64,000 bases of DNA. It comes from Shewanella electrodiphila (lineage in GTDB: Bacteria; Pseudomonadota; Gammaproteobacteria; Enterobacterales; Shewanellaceae). The stretch is from positions 1 through 64,000 of the forward strand of contig NZ_JAKIKU010000014.1 in NCBI RefSeq assembly GCF_023283985.1, read 5' to 3'. Below the pieces are notes generated by a model. It searched no databases. It was given only the letters and a program-made list of their open reading frames with translations, and was not told the DNA's origin. The translations under genes were made by a program, and so were the position numbers. Shown here one piece after another: positions 16,925-26,037 of this stretch. Within the stretch, counting starts at the first letter, position 1; every line of letters starts with the position of its first letter.

Positions 16925-18157
16925 TTATGCCTGCCACCGTTTAAAGATTAATGACGTATTTATGCCGCCAAAAGCAAAATTATTGCTCATGACATAGTCG
17001 GTGTTAATCGGTCGGACGTCGTCCTTAATATAATCAAGCGGTGCACACTCTGGGTCCACTTGATCAAGGTTAAGACTTGGAGCAAACCAGCCTGCATTCA
17101 TCATCTCAATACTGACCCAAGCTTCTAGCGCACCACATGCGCCGAGGGTATGTCCTGTGTAGCTTTTAAGTGATGAAATTGGTGTGTGTTCACCAAATAC
17201 TGCATAAGTGGCTTTTGACTCTGCAATATCACCACGGTCGGTGGCGGTGCCGTGAGCGTTAACATAGCCAATTTTTTCTGCATCAACATCGGCATTTTTT
17301 AGTGCAAGACGAATAGCCACTTCCATGGTGTCGGCATTAGGCTGTGTAATGTGCAAGCCATCAGAGTTAGTGCCAAAACCAACGAGTTCAGCATAGATGG
17401 TTGCGCCTCGAGATTTTGCGTGCTCAAGCTCTTCCAAGACTAAGGTACAAGCGCCTTCGCCGATCACTAAACCGTCTCGTTGACTATCAAAGGGTCTCGG
17501 AGTGGATTGAGGTTCATCGTTCTTAGTGCTGGTGGCAAATAAGGTGTCAAACACTACAGCTTCAGTGGGACAAAGCTCTTCACCACCACCTGCTAGCATT
17601 AAGGTCTGTTGACCAAATTTAATGGCTTCATAGGCATAACCTATTGCTTGGCTACCTGATGTGCATGCACTGCTGGTGGTGTGAACGCGGCCTTTAAGGC
17701 CAAAAAACACCCCGACATTTACCGCTGTCGTATGCGCCATCATACGAATATAGCTGGTGGCATTGATACCCGACATATCACCGTTTTTTAGCATATCGCC
17801 AAAACCAATAATGGGCTCAGTGCTCCCAGTTGATGAACCGTAGGCAATGCCCATGTCACCAGAAGATACCACCGGGTCACCTAGCAGACCTGCATCTTCA
17901 AGGGCGATTTCGCTGGCGCGTGTTGCCATAATGGACACTCGCCCCATAGAGCGAATTTTTTTACGTGAATAATGCTTTGGCTGTTCAAAATCAGTGACAG
18001 GTGCTGCAAGGCGAGTATTGAGCGAAGGGTATTTATCCCACTCCGTCATAGTGACAACGCAGTTATATTTTTGCTGTAATCGCTGAGCAATAGTTGGCCA
18101 ATCATGGCCTAGTGCTGAAACGCCGCCGATGCCGGTAATAACGACTCTATTGCTCAT
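16925..18157 (-). CDS. apeR: Aryl polyene beta-ketoacyl-ACP synthase (FabF-like)
   Basis: A 410-residue thiolase-fold condensing enzyme. The triad is complete: Cys in SSACTSGSQ (about residue 163), His in NAHGTATDRGD (about 300) and His in KSYTGHTLGACGA (about 337), and it ends with the usual SNNFAFGGINTSLIF. It should extend the polyene or start the chain by decarboxylative condensation with malonyl-ACP. It overlaps the upstream ketoreductase gene by 4 bp (ATGA), so translation is coupled. The symbol follows the ape nomenclature by position and family (O-P-Q-R order). Confidence 0.92.
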   Translation of the reverse strand: MSNRVVITGIGGVSALGHDWPTIAQRLQQKYNCVVTMTEWDKYPSLNTRLAAPVTDFEQPKHYSRKKIRSMGRVSIMATRASEIALEDAGLLGDPVVSSGDMGIAYGSSTGSTEPIIGFGDMLKNGDMSGINATSYIRMMAHTTAVNVGVFFGLKGRVHTTSSACTSGSQAIGYAYEAIKFGQQTLMLAGGGEELCPTEAVVFDTLFATSTKNDEPQSTPRPFDSQRDGLVIGEGACTLVLEELEHAKSRGATIYAELVGFGTNSDGLHITQPNADTMEVAIRLALKNADVDAEKIGYVNAHGTATDRGDIAESKATYAVFGEHTPISSLKSYTGHTLGACGALEAWVSIEMMNAGWFAPSLNLDQVDPECAPLDYIKDDVRPINTDYVMSNNFAFGGINTSLIFKRWQA

Positions 18158-18888
18158 ATCATGCCTCCATTAACTGAGATCACTTGGCGAGTAATATAAG
18201 CTGCATCATCAGACATTAAGAAGTTAGCCAGCCCTGCTATTTCATTGACTTTACCCATACGGCGCATTGGTACAATTTGGTTAACCATATCTTTAGGGAA
18301 GTCACTTACCATATCGGTTTCAATTAAACCTGGTGCAATACAGTTAACGGTAATTTTACGTTTAGCAAGCTCAAGTGAGAGTGCTTTTGTTGCGCCAATA
18401 AGCCCAGCTTTGGAGGCGCTATAGTTTACTTGACCACGATTACCAGCAATCCCTGAAACAGAAGCCATAGTAATAATTCTGCCACCATTTCTAGCTTGGA
18501 TCATGGGCATAATAGTGGGTTGAATAACGTTATAAAAGCCGTCGAGGTTAGTATGGATCACGCTGTCCCATTCATCTTCTGTCATTGCAGGAAATGCGGT
18601 GTCTTTGGTTATCCCAGCGTTTAATATCACGCCGTAATAAGCCCCATTCTGGGCAATATCTTGTTCAATTTGTGCTTTAGCGGCTTGTCTGTCTGCAACA
18701 TCAAAAGCAATCAAACTGGCATTAACGCCAAGGGCCTGGATTTCAGCTTGGGTCTGCTCTGCAGCATTCACATTACTGTGGTAGTGAACTGCGATATCAA
18801 AACCTTGAGAGGCCAATTTTAACGCGATGGCTTTACCTATTCCGCGGCTTGAGCCTGTGACTAAAACTCTGTTATTCGTTGCTGTCAT
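18154..18888 (-). CDS. apeQ: Aryl polyene 3-ketoacyl-ACP reductase (FabG-like)
   Basis: A 244-residue SDR enzyme. The ATG at 18888 (MTATNNRVLVTG) is chosen because GGAG lies upstream and the longer frame to 18936 adds an unrelated N-terminus. The NADPH-binding motif is TGSSRGIGKA, NAG (LNAGITKD) follows, and the catalytic Ser-Tyr-Lys is in ASVSGIAG...VNYSASKAG, ending ISVNGGMI as in FabG. It reduces the keto group of the growing chain before dehydration. The preceding dehydratase gene ends 62 bp upstream; the next gene overlaps by 4 bp. Confidence 0.93.
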   Translation of the reverse strand: MTATNNRVLVTGSSRGIGKAIALKLASQGFDIAVHYHSNVNAAEQTQAEIQALGVNASLIAFDVADRQAAKAQIEQDIAQNGAYYGVILNAGITKDTAFPAMTEDEWDSVIHTNLDGFYNVIQPTIMPMIQARNGGRIITMASVSGIAGNRGQVNYSASKAGLIGATKALSLELAKRKITVNCIAPGLIETDMVSDFPKDMVNQIVPMRRMGKVNEIAGLANFLMSDDAAYITRQVISVNGGMI

Positions 18889-18950
18889 GTTTTCTCCAAA
18901 AGTGCAGCGCCAGCTTGCTGTGATTGTTCTGCGCAAGCGGCTATGCTTGG

Positions 18951-19436
18951 CTACACTTGATTGTCTTGTATGTACGCTTGGGTATCTTGGGGTTGAAATA
19001 CGTTAACATTGGCTGAGGCGATAACCGTGGCACCCGCTAATATTTGGCAATCAAATACCGCTAAACCAGAGTCTTCTTGATATAACCTTGTCACGCTAAT
19101 TCGATACTTTTCGGCTAGTGTAAATTGTGGCTGATGCATGACTAATTTACGTGTGCCTAATAAAAAACCGACTCGAATTTTATCATCTCTTAAGTGGGCT
19201 TCAACACCGGCTAATGCAGCAATACTTTGCGCCATATATTCAATGCCGACATAATTGGGAACGCCATTAATAGCGTGGTTAAAGTAAGCACTTTGTGGGG
19301 TAATTTCCACTTCGGTGATAAGGCTGTCTTGCTGGTGTTGAATGACTCTATCTATCAAGATCATTGGTGCTCTGTGGGGCACAAACTCAGCAATGTTTTT
19401 TGCTAGTAAAGTATTATCTGCAATATTTTCAGACAT
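18951..19436 (-). CDS. apeP: Aryl polyene 3-hydroxyacyl-ACP dehydratase (hotdog)
   Basis: A 161-residue hotdog protein of the FabZ-like type used in aryl polyene clusters. The ATG at 19436 overlaps the ketosynthase stop by 8 bp and has AGGAAA upstream. A longer frame to 19490 lies inside the ketosynthase gene and is rejected. FVPHRAPMILIDRV is the FabZ-like N-terminal motif, and YFNHAINGVPNYVGIEYMAQS carries the His-x-Gly-Val-Pro and helix pattern. In characterised systems two dehydratases (ApeI, ApeP) work as a pair. The partner here is the gene at 29923-30315. Confidence 0.88.
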   Translation of the reverse strand: MSENIADNTLLAKNIAEFVPHRAPMILIDRVIQHQQDSLITEVEITPQSAYFNHAINGVPNYVGIEYMAQSIAALAGVEAHLRDDKIRVGFLLGTRKLVMHQPQFTLAEKYRISVTRLYQEDSGLAVFDCQILAGATVIASANVNVFQPQDTQAYIQDNQV

Positions 19437-20709
19437 CTTGGTTTCCTGCTTTCGCGAAAATGATACTGGCATTACTGCCACCAAAAGCAAATGAGTTACT
19501 CATAATATAATTCAGTGGCTTTGACTGAACCGTACCATTTAAAGGTGCTGACTCAACAAGAGGTAATATTGGATCGTTTGGATCTTGTTGCTTATCCCAT
19601 ACGTGGGGAGGCAGTAATTGAGCTTGGTTGAATGAGCTTAATAACAAATAGCAAAATGCTGCTTCAATGGCGCCAGCAGCACCCAAACAATGACCCGTTA
19701 AAGGCTTGGTCGAGCTGCATAGAGGGATTGTATTTTGAGTACTCGTGTTAGAAATAGTATTTGTTATTTCGCCTGCAAACACTTGATGCATGGCGACTGA
19801 TTCCATCGCATCATTCTTAGGGGTCGCTGTGCCATGTAAATTGACGTATGACACTTGGCTTGCATTGATATCGGCATCATTAAGTGCAGCTTTCATTGCT
19901 GCAATCGCGCCTAAACCTTGAGGGTGCGGCGCTGAAATATGGTGTGCATCAGAGGACTCCCCGATACCAGCAAGCATCACCTCAGGCTGACTATCTAGGG
20001 TATTCGCTTTTTGCAGTAGGAATAACGCTGCACCTTCGCCAATATTAATCCCATCTCGATTTTGGCTGAAAGGGTTGCAGAGGCCTTTAGAAACAGACTC
20101 AAGGGAATTAAATCCATTTAATGTTAATTGGCATAAGCTATCAACGCCACCGACAATGACGACATCGCATAAATCAGCATTAAGTAATCGTTGGGCGCTG
20201 GCAAATACTTTGGTGCTAGAAGAACATGCTGTTGAAACGGTATAGCAAGGGCCTGTTAGCTCAAAGAGTTGGCGTAAAAAGTCACTGGTGCTACCAAGTT
20301 CTTGTTGGGCGTAATGAAAGCTCGATGGGAAATGACCGTTTTGCTGATGATAATCAAGCGCCGCTTCGCCTTTTGAAATACCTGATGTACTGGTACCAAT
20401 TACAATGCCTATTCTATCGTGACCAAATCGTCTTTTGGCTTGCTCAATGTTCTGTTTTAACTGAATTGCAGCTGTGAACAATAATCGGTTGTTTCGGCAA
20501 TTATACTGCGCAAGCCTTTCGGGTATCGCCAACAAGTCAGTATCTTTGACAGCGCCTACGCGAGTGGTTGCATTAAACATTAACTCATCACGCGGCACCA
20601 TAAAATCAGTATTACCAGCAAGTAAATGTGCTAATACAGATTCAGGAGTTTGGCCTAATGGAGTACATAGTCCAATTTGTGTAATTGCTATGGAACGGCT
20701 CATCGTCAT
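19429..20709 (-). CDS. apeO: Aryl polyene beta-ketoacyl-ACP synthase (KAS I-like)
   Basis: A 426-residue condensing enzyme starting at ATG 20709 (a second ATG is two codons in). It has Cys in VSTACSSSTKV (about residue 163), His in NLHGTATPKND and His in SSTKPLTGHCLGAAGA, and the end motif SNSFAFGGSNASIIF. In characterised aryl polyene systems this ketosynthase pairs with a chain-length-factor-like protein, here probably the operon's first gene (33611-34378). A serine/threonine/asparagine-rich insert (ITNTISNTSTQNTI) precedes the second His motif. The dehydratase gene overlaps its 3' end by 8 bp. Confidence 0.92.
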   Translation of the reverse strand: MTMSRSIAITQIGLCTPLGQTPESVLAHLLAGNTDFMVPRDELMFNATTRVGAVKDTDLLAIPERLAQYNCRNNRLLFTAAIQLKQNIEQAKRRFGHDRIGIVIGTSTSGISKGEAALDYHQQNGHFPSSFHYAQQELGSTSDFLRQLFELTGPCYTVSTACSSSTKVFASAQRLLNADLCDVVIVGGVDSLCQLTLNGFNSLESVSKGLCNPFSQNRDGINIGEGAALFLLQKANTLDSQPEVMLAGIGESSDAHHISAPHPQGLGAIAAMKAALNDADINASQVSYVNLHGTATPKNDAMESVAMHQVFAGEITNTISNTSTQNTIPLCSSTKPLTGHCLGAAGAIEAAFCYLLLSSFNQAQLLPPHVWDKQQDPNDPILPLVESAPLNGTVQSKPLNYIMSNSFAFGGSNASIIFAKAGNQDV

Positions 20710-20794
20710 TGGCTTTTATCTTGTTGGTGATGGTTACTATTCACTTTGGTTACAAGCATATTGATTATAACCTGTTTCGTTTTTACCATTTTCA

Positions 20795-21376
20795 TCATAA
20801 TAAGGGCGATATCGATAAGGTGATATTTGCGGCTGGGAAATGCAATATTACCTCAGCAAGCCAAGGATTCGTATTAGAGTAATCAATAGTGATGGCTTGC
20901 TGGTCATTGACTATAAGTGCACTACAGCGCTGCTTAGTGCAATCGATATCATGCATTTCACCTTGGTTAAAGTACGGATTAATTTGCTCATGAGGCCAAT
21001 ATATCAGCTGCATGATCGCCATCAAATACTCTGCCTTAAAATCCTCACCCATAAGCACGTTTTGCTGACTGATGACCTCATCACCATCAAAGGTCACTGT
21101 GAATAAAGCCTGGCCGATTGGCGCAAGACCCACCAAAGTCATTTGGGTTGAATTAAGTTCCAATTGAGTCAGTAATTCGTGGTGTTTTTCGCCATGAGTA
21201 AAACTGATTTTTTGGCTGAGCAGTTGTTCATTATTGGTTGGCGCTTGCAGCATAGGTGCAAGGCAATAATTCACTTCTGGTGTCAGTTTAACGCAAGTTT
21301 GACGCTGCAATTGTTGACTACAACCAGAAACAAATATGGCCATAATGACAACCGAAAAAGCAATGATTCGAGACAT
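20795..21376 (-). CDS. DUF3261-type lipoprotein of the aryl polyene operon
   Basis: A 193-residue protein with a lipobox (VIMAIFVSGCSQQ, lipidated Cys19). The mature part is rich in beta strands (MTLVGLAPIGQALFTVTFDG) and holds FKAEYLMAIMQLIYWP, a pattern of the DUF3261 family that occurs in aryl polyene clusters. The role is probably in moving or anchoring the lipid-linked pigment at the outer membrane, together with the LolA-like and MMPL proteins; this is inferred from context. Three cysteines beyond the lipid Cys could pair. It directly follows the flavoprotein gene (2 bp). Confidence 0.78.
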   Translation of the reverse strand: MSRIIAFSVVIMAIFVSGCSQQLQRQTCVKLTPEVNYCLAPMLQAPTNNEQLLSQKISFTHGEKHHELLTQLELNSTQMTLVGLAPIGQALFTVTFDGDEVISQQNVLMGEDFKAEYLMAIMQLIYWPHEQINPYFNQGEMHDIDCTKQRCSALIVNDQQAITIDYSNTNPWLAEVILHFPAANITLSISPLL

Positions 21377-21378
21377 AA

Positions 21379-22680
21379 TTAACTCGCTTTATTGTGGTCG
21401 CGACACAGGTCGACAATCATATTGAGTCGACGCTCAGAGTCTTTTACAAACGGATTGTTTGTATCCCAAGCATAGCCTGCCAAGATAGAGCAAATCATTT
21501 GTTTTATGGTTGGGTTTGGGTCGTCATAAAAAATGACATCTTGAAAACGACCATCGTACCAAGCTTGAACATAGGTGCGGAAGGTATTCACGCCTTGCAT
21601 TAATGGCTCAGCGTAATCTTGCTGCCAATCGACTTCATTGCCATCAAGTTGTTTTATTAAGGTCTCAACAGCCATTGATGCTGACTGCATGGCAATCGTC
21701 ACACCTGATGAAAATACTGGGTCTAAAAATTCTCCAGCATTACCTAATAGTGCAAACTGCGATGTCGCTAAGGTTGATACATTGGCCGAATAACCTTTTA
21801 AACTGGCGCAAGGCTGCAATACTTTGGCATTGCTCAGTAGAGCTTTTAAGCCGGGTTCTTCGTTGAGTAGTTGCCATAATTGTTCTTTAAGATCGCCTTG
21901 GCAATGCTCAATTAAATGAGGCTCAGCAACAACACCGACTGAACAACGTCCATCACTAAATGGGATAAGCCAATACCAGATATCTTTTTGACTAGGGTGA
22001 ACACTGATGAGAATCTTCTCGCGATCAAAACTAGCATCAGTGATGTTATCTTCGATATGGGTAAAAATGGCACTGCGAGCAGGTAAATTAGACGGTTTTT
22101 CTAAGTGTAATAACCTTGGTAATACTCGACCAAAGCCACTGGCATCCAGCACATATTTGGCGGTGACGCGATAAACGCTATCGTGCTCATCTGTCACTGT
22201 TAAAATTGACGTAGATGAAGCATTTTGACCTAAATCGATATCATTAACCTGATGCCCATAACGAATTTCAACGCCTTGTGAAACCGCGGTATCTGCGAGT
22301 AGTTTATCAAACTGTCCTCGTTGAACTTGGAATGTCGTTCCCGGACCTTGAGTAAATTTTTCGGTAAAATCAAAAGTGGTGTAAGTGCCATTATGACGAA
22401 ATGCCGCGCCATTTTTGAATTGGAATCCTGCCTGTTCAACCGCCTCAAGCATGCCTGCCTGTTCAATAAACTGCATGCAATAAGGCAATAAACTTTCGCC
22501 AATTGAAAAGCGTGGGAAATGCTGCTTTTCAAGTACAAGCACTTGTTTGCCTTGTTGATGAAGTAAACTTGCAGCAATTGCACCTGAAGGCCCTGCGCCG
22601 ATGATGACGACATCGATATTTATGTCTCGCGGTGTCTCTTGTGGTGCATCCATACTGGAACCTACAGGGTTATTTACCAT
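21379..22680 (-). CDS. Halogenase-like FAD-dependent enzyme in the aryl polyene operon
   Basis: A 433-residue flavoprotein. GAGPSGAIAAS (residues 28-38) is the FAD-binding loop. FPRFSIGESLLP (55-66) is the motif shared with phenol and pyrrole halogenases such as PltA. Lys89 sits in GFQFKNGAAF, where halogenases carry the catalytic lysine, and WYWLIP (235-240) fits the WxWxIP halogenase signature. DASGFGR is the second FAD motif. It may brominate or chlorinate the aryl head group, as in brominated xanthomonadins, or may act as an oxidoreductase. It overlaps the MMPL gene by 11 bp. Confidence 0.82.
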   Translation of the reverse strand: MVNNPVGSSMDAPQETPRDINIDVVIIGAGPSGAIAASLLHQQGKQVLVLEKQHFPRFSIGESLLPYCMQFIEQAGMLEAVEQAGFQFKNGAAFRHNGTYTTFDFTEKFTQGPGTTFQVQRGQFDKLLADTAVSQGVEIRYGHQVNDIDLGQNASSTSILTVTDEHDSVYRVTAKYVLDASGFGRVLPRLLHLEKPSNLPARSAIFTHIEDNITDASFDREKILISVHPSQKDIWYWLIPFSDGRCSVGVVAEPHLIEHCQGDLKEQLWQLLNEEPGLKALLSNAKVLQPCASLKGYSANVSTLATSQFALLGNAGEFLDPVFSSGVTIAMQSASMAVETLIKQLDGNEVDWQQDYAEPLMQGVNTFRTYVQAWYDGRFQDVIFYDDPNPTIKQMICSILAGYAWDTNNPFVKDSERRLNMIVDLCRDHNKAS

Positions 22681-25216
22681 TATGTACTACTTCTCTGGTT
22701 ATTATACTTATCAAGGGGGCGAGTAAAAAAGTGAATCCAATGCCAAATAATAAAGTGAGGCCAAAATAATGTATCGCATTGGTTTGACTAAAGGCCAATA
22801 AGCCAAAAGCCAATAAGGTTGAACAGGCGGACATCAAGACTGCCATCATCACGCCACTTGCCTTAGCTGGAGAACTTGATTTTACCGAGGCAAAAAACAA
22901 ACTGTAATCAATGCCGATCCCTAACACGAGGATCAATGCTAATGCGTGAAATAAGCTCAGTGGTGAGCCGACGACGCCAAGGCTAGCTAATGTAAGCAGT
23001 ATCGAGCTCGCAGGTACAGATACAATACCGATGGCCAGCTTTATGCCAAATTTAACACTAAAAATGAATATTGCGACGACGCAGACTAAGACCAGCAATT
23101 GTAAGGTCAGCTGCTTAAATTGTGCCATGAGATTAGATATTTCGCCGACTTTATCGATAACGTTAACCGATAAACCACTTTGCTCTGCGCGAATGGTGAG
23201 CGCGGATAAATCATTAATCCCGCCTAATAAAATTATGCTGCCAAACTGATGTGATTCACTGTTCGAACTGGCTTGATAATCCGTTTTTATATTAGCTGTT
23301 ATATTCGCTGTTATATTCGCTGTTATAGGAGTTGTTGTACTCATTTCTGCGTTAGGGCTTAACCACAAACTGGCCAAATCATTGCTGGCAATATTGAGCA
23401 CAGAATCTGGAGAAATATACTGGTTTTCGCTCAGGGCAAGCTGGTTCAGCAACTCTGCTTTAAGCGATTCATCTAAACCAAGAGCGTCAATAATCTCATC
23501 TAAATGATGATGGTATAACTGCTGATAAGCGAGATAGTTCTGCTTTTGTTTCTCCACACTCGGTAAGTAACGACTTAAGCTAACAAAACTACTGATTTCG
23601 TTGGCAACAACCGCATCAGATAGCAAGGTTGACGCTTTGTCGAGTTCGTTGAGTAAGGCTTGTTCATCATTTGCCGTGACCAAGATAAATTGATTATCCG
23701 TTCCGCCACTTAGTACTTGTCTGAGTTTATTCTCTTCAGTGGTAATCCGTTCAGGGCTTTGTTGTAAGTTACGAATATCATCGTTACTTTTGAGTGTGGA
23801 TATCCCGCCAATCATGAAGAGAGCAATAACACATGCCACCGCAGATACTTTCAAATTTGCATGTGCGCTGTGAGTCGTAACGTTAGTGAGCCATTGCAAA
23901 TACCGCTCAGCCCAAACCAGCAAGAACGATGAGGTGGGGAGTCGAGAGTTAGCTAATAATGGATAGGCAAAGACTAACGTTAAATATGCGCCCAACAGAC
24001 CTGCCGCGCAGAATATTGCCACCTGTTGCATACCTGGAAATGGTGTCATTCCGATCGCAATAAAGGCGATGGCGCTGGTTAATAAAGCCAGTGTCATTGC
24101 AGGTAAAATTCTATTGATGACTGCTGTGGCGTTAGGTTTATTTAACAATAGCTTTTCACAGTAAAAGTGAAAACTATAGTCAATGGCAACGCCAATCAAA
24201 CTGGTGCCAAACACCAGCGTCAGCAAGTGTAATTCACCAAATATAGACAGGGTGGCAACCGCTGCAAACAAGAAACCACTAGATAAGGTCAGCACGGCAA
24301 GCGCTAATGGCATCACACTTCTAAACCCTAGCCAAACTAATATCATCACGCCGAGTAACGACAAAGAGCCAATGGTCGATACTTCAAACTTAGCGGAATC
24401 GGTTGCCGCTTGCGCATGAAATAAGGTTCCCGCTTTCAAGACTTCAATATCGGTATTATCACCGCGGTATGAATTGGGAGCGTGTTGTGAATTAACAGGT
24501 TTGAGCGAGCTGAAAGCATCATTTAATACGGTCATTTGTTGCTGCTGACCATCAGGGTTAAAGGCGCTCTTAACGCCTTTTGCCATAACGATAGCCACAA
24601 ATTTTTGCTCAGATTTACCCAATAAAATATGTTGTTCACTCGTGAGCTTTTGTGTAGGAGCGAGCGCAATGAGATTGTCAGGAAAAAGCAGTAAAGGATC
24701 TTGAGTCAGCAATGCACTGCTGGCATAGCCAAAGCTACTGTATAGTTGCTGCTGAGCTGCGAGTAATAATTGCTGCCAGTCTGCAGAGTGTTCAGTATCA
24801 GCAAGCAACCCGTATTGCTCATCGGTCAGTAAAAAAAAGCGCTTATCAAAGTAATATTGACTTAATGTCTGCATCTGCTGACTTTCGCCACTGCGGATAT
24901 CGGTAAATACATCGGGTGACTGTTGTAACTGCTCGATTAAGTGAGTTGCAGCATTGATAGCTTGCTGCTTGTTGTCCGCTAATAGACCAATATATACCTG
25001 ATCTGCTAAGCGCTGCTCAACCTTATCAAGTGCTTTTTGGGTTAATGGGGTTTCAGTAAGCGTTGGCAACATAGCCAAAATGTTACTCTGAATTTTAGCG
25101 CCTGATTGCCATAGCAAAACACCATAAGCGCTCACTAGCGCAATCAATAAGCACCAGATGATAAAGCGTGGAACAGCTTGTTTGGGTGAGTTAAACCAAC
25201 TAGCCAGTTTGGACAT
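22670..25216 (-). CDS. apeM: MMPL/RND-type exporter of the aryl polyene operon
   Basis: An 848-residue inner-membrane protein with a duplicated RND layout: helix 1 (IIWCLLIALVSAYGVLLW), a large periplasmic domain, five helices at about 270-440, a second single helix and periplasmic domain, then five more helices. Signature segments are FGTSLIGVAIDYSFHFYCE and LVLGIGIDYSLFFAS, each with the intramembrane Asp used for proton coupling in MMPL proteins. It is thought to flip or export the acylated polyene. An in-frame 12-bp repeat encodes three TANI units in the second periplasmic domain. It overlaps the flavoprotein gene by 11 bp. Confidence 0.9.
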   Translation of the reverse strand: MSKLASWFNSPKQAVPRFIIWCLLIALVSAYGVLLWQSGAKIQSNILAMLPTLTETPLTQKALDKVEQRLADQVYIGLLADNKQQAINAATHLIEQLQQSPDVFTDIRSGESQQMQTLSQYYFDKRFFLLTDEQYGLLADTEHSADWQQLLLAAQQQLYSSFGYASSALLTQDPLLLFPDNLIALAPTQKLTSEQHILLGKSEQKFVAIVMAKGVKSAFNPDGQQQQMTVLNDAFSSLKPVNSQHAPNSYRGDNTDIEVLKAGTLFHAQAATDSAKFEVSTIGSLSLLGVMILVWLGFRSVMPLALAVLTLSSGFLFAAVATLSIFGELHLLTLVFGTSLIGVAIDYSFHFYCEKLLLNKPNATAVINRILPAMTLALLTSAIAFIAIGMTPFPGMQQVAIFCAAGLLGAYLTLVFAYPLLANSRLPTSSFLLVWAERYLQWLTNVTTHSAHANLKVSAVACVIALFMIGGISTLKSNDDIRNLQQSPERITTEENKLRQVLSGGTDNQFILVTANDEQALLNELDKASTLLSDAVVANEISSFVSLSRYLPSVEKQKQNYLAYQQLYHHHLDEIIDALGLDESLKAELLNQLALSENQYISPDSVLNIASNDLASLWLSPNAEMSTTTPITANITANITANIKTDYQASSNSESHQFGSIILLGGINDLSALTIRAEQSGLSVNVIDKVGEISNLMAQFKQLTLQLLVLVCVVAIFIFSVKFGIKLAIGIVSVPASSILLTLASLGVVGSPLSLFHALALILVLGIGIDYSLFFASVKSSSPAKASGVMMAVLMSACSTLLAFGLLAFSQTNAIHYFGLTLLFGIGFTFLLAPLISIITREVVHNGK
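23295..23327 (-). repeat. In-frame 12-bp repeat in the exporter gene
   Basis: GCTGTTATATTC occurs at 23295-23306 and 23307-23318, with a third copy to 23327 ending differently. It encodes a repeated Thr-Ala-Asn-Ile. Unit length is a multiple of three, so slippage would only change loop length. Confidence 0.85.
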
Positions 25217-26037
25217 TACTTGGCTTCACTAACGGCATCTTCAGTCGCTGTGACTGGCAAGAGTGTCATTTTTTGCACATCCTCTTCAGTCAGTTCTTGG
25301 ACGACATTTGAAAAATGAATAAGGGTTTTATCCGTCGTGGCACTGGCTTGTTTTTGGGGAAGGCTTGATAGCATAGTAAGGCGATTAATTTGCTGCTTAC
25401 CATTAACATTGCCACCTTCTAACACCATCGCGCCAATGGCTTGTTGAATTAATGGATCTTTTGCCACTAAGCCCAGTTGCCAGTCAGTGTTTTCCGAGTT
25501 GTTATCTGGTGTTTCATTAGCCGCTTCAAACATAAATAAATCAAAGTCTTGAGCTAATACATCAAGATCACCCGTTAACAATGCTTGCATCAATTGCGGC
25601 AACTGCTCAGCCGTGGCAGCGCTGGTGTGATTGGCTTTGCTTTGAGTGATATTGCCTAAGCTATCTTGTTGAATCAGGGTATTTTGTTTCAGTAATAAGG
25701 TGCTATTAAAAGGAGAGGTTTGTTGCCAAAGTAAGCCGATATTTTGACTGAAAATAAACTGACCAGCGCTTTTAAGTGGGCGTTTAAGTACCGCAAGATA
25801 ACGTGTTTGCTGAAACTCACCTTTAGCTTGTTCACCTAGCTGAAGGTTCTGCGCTAAGGTGTTGAGTTGTGCAGCGGTCGCAGGCGTCGTAAATAGCGTA
25901 GCTAACTGCAGGTTGGATAACTCAGACTCAGTCTCAGTCTCAGTCTCATCTTGACTTGTAATGGCTGCAGTTGGTTGAGCTATCGCAGTACCAGTAAGCA
26001 GCGTTATAGCAATGATTGCGGTAAGTAAGGCTCTCAT
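25216..26037 (-). CDS. apeL: LolA-like periplasmic carrier of the aryl polyene operon
   Basis: A 273-residue exported protein: signal peptide (LLTAIIAITLLTGTAIAQP) then a Glu/Thr-rich linker (ETETESELS) and a LolA-like domain. Visible are GEFQQTRYLAVLKRPLKSAG, QFIFSQNIGLLWQQTSPF and NTLIQQD, which match the start of the LolA fold (residues about 75-130). It probably carries the lipid-like polyene across the periplasm from the MMPL exporter. It is directly joined to the genes on both sides, with one-base overlaps. Confidence 0.85.
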   Translation of the reverse strand: MRALLTAIIAITLLTGTAIAQPTAAITSQDETETETESELSNLQLATLFTTPATAAQLNTLAQNLQLGEQAKGEFQQTRYLAVLKRPLKSAGQFIFSQNIGLLWQQTSPFNSTLLLKQNTLIQQDSLGNITQSKANHTSAATAEQLPQLMQALLTGDLDVLAQDFDLFMFEAANETPDNNSENTDWQLGLVAKDPLIQQAIGAMVLEGGNVNGKQQINRLTMLSSLPQKQASATTDKTLIHFSNVVQELTEEDVQKMTLLPVTATEDAVSEAK

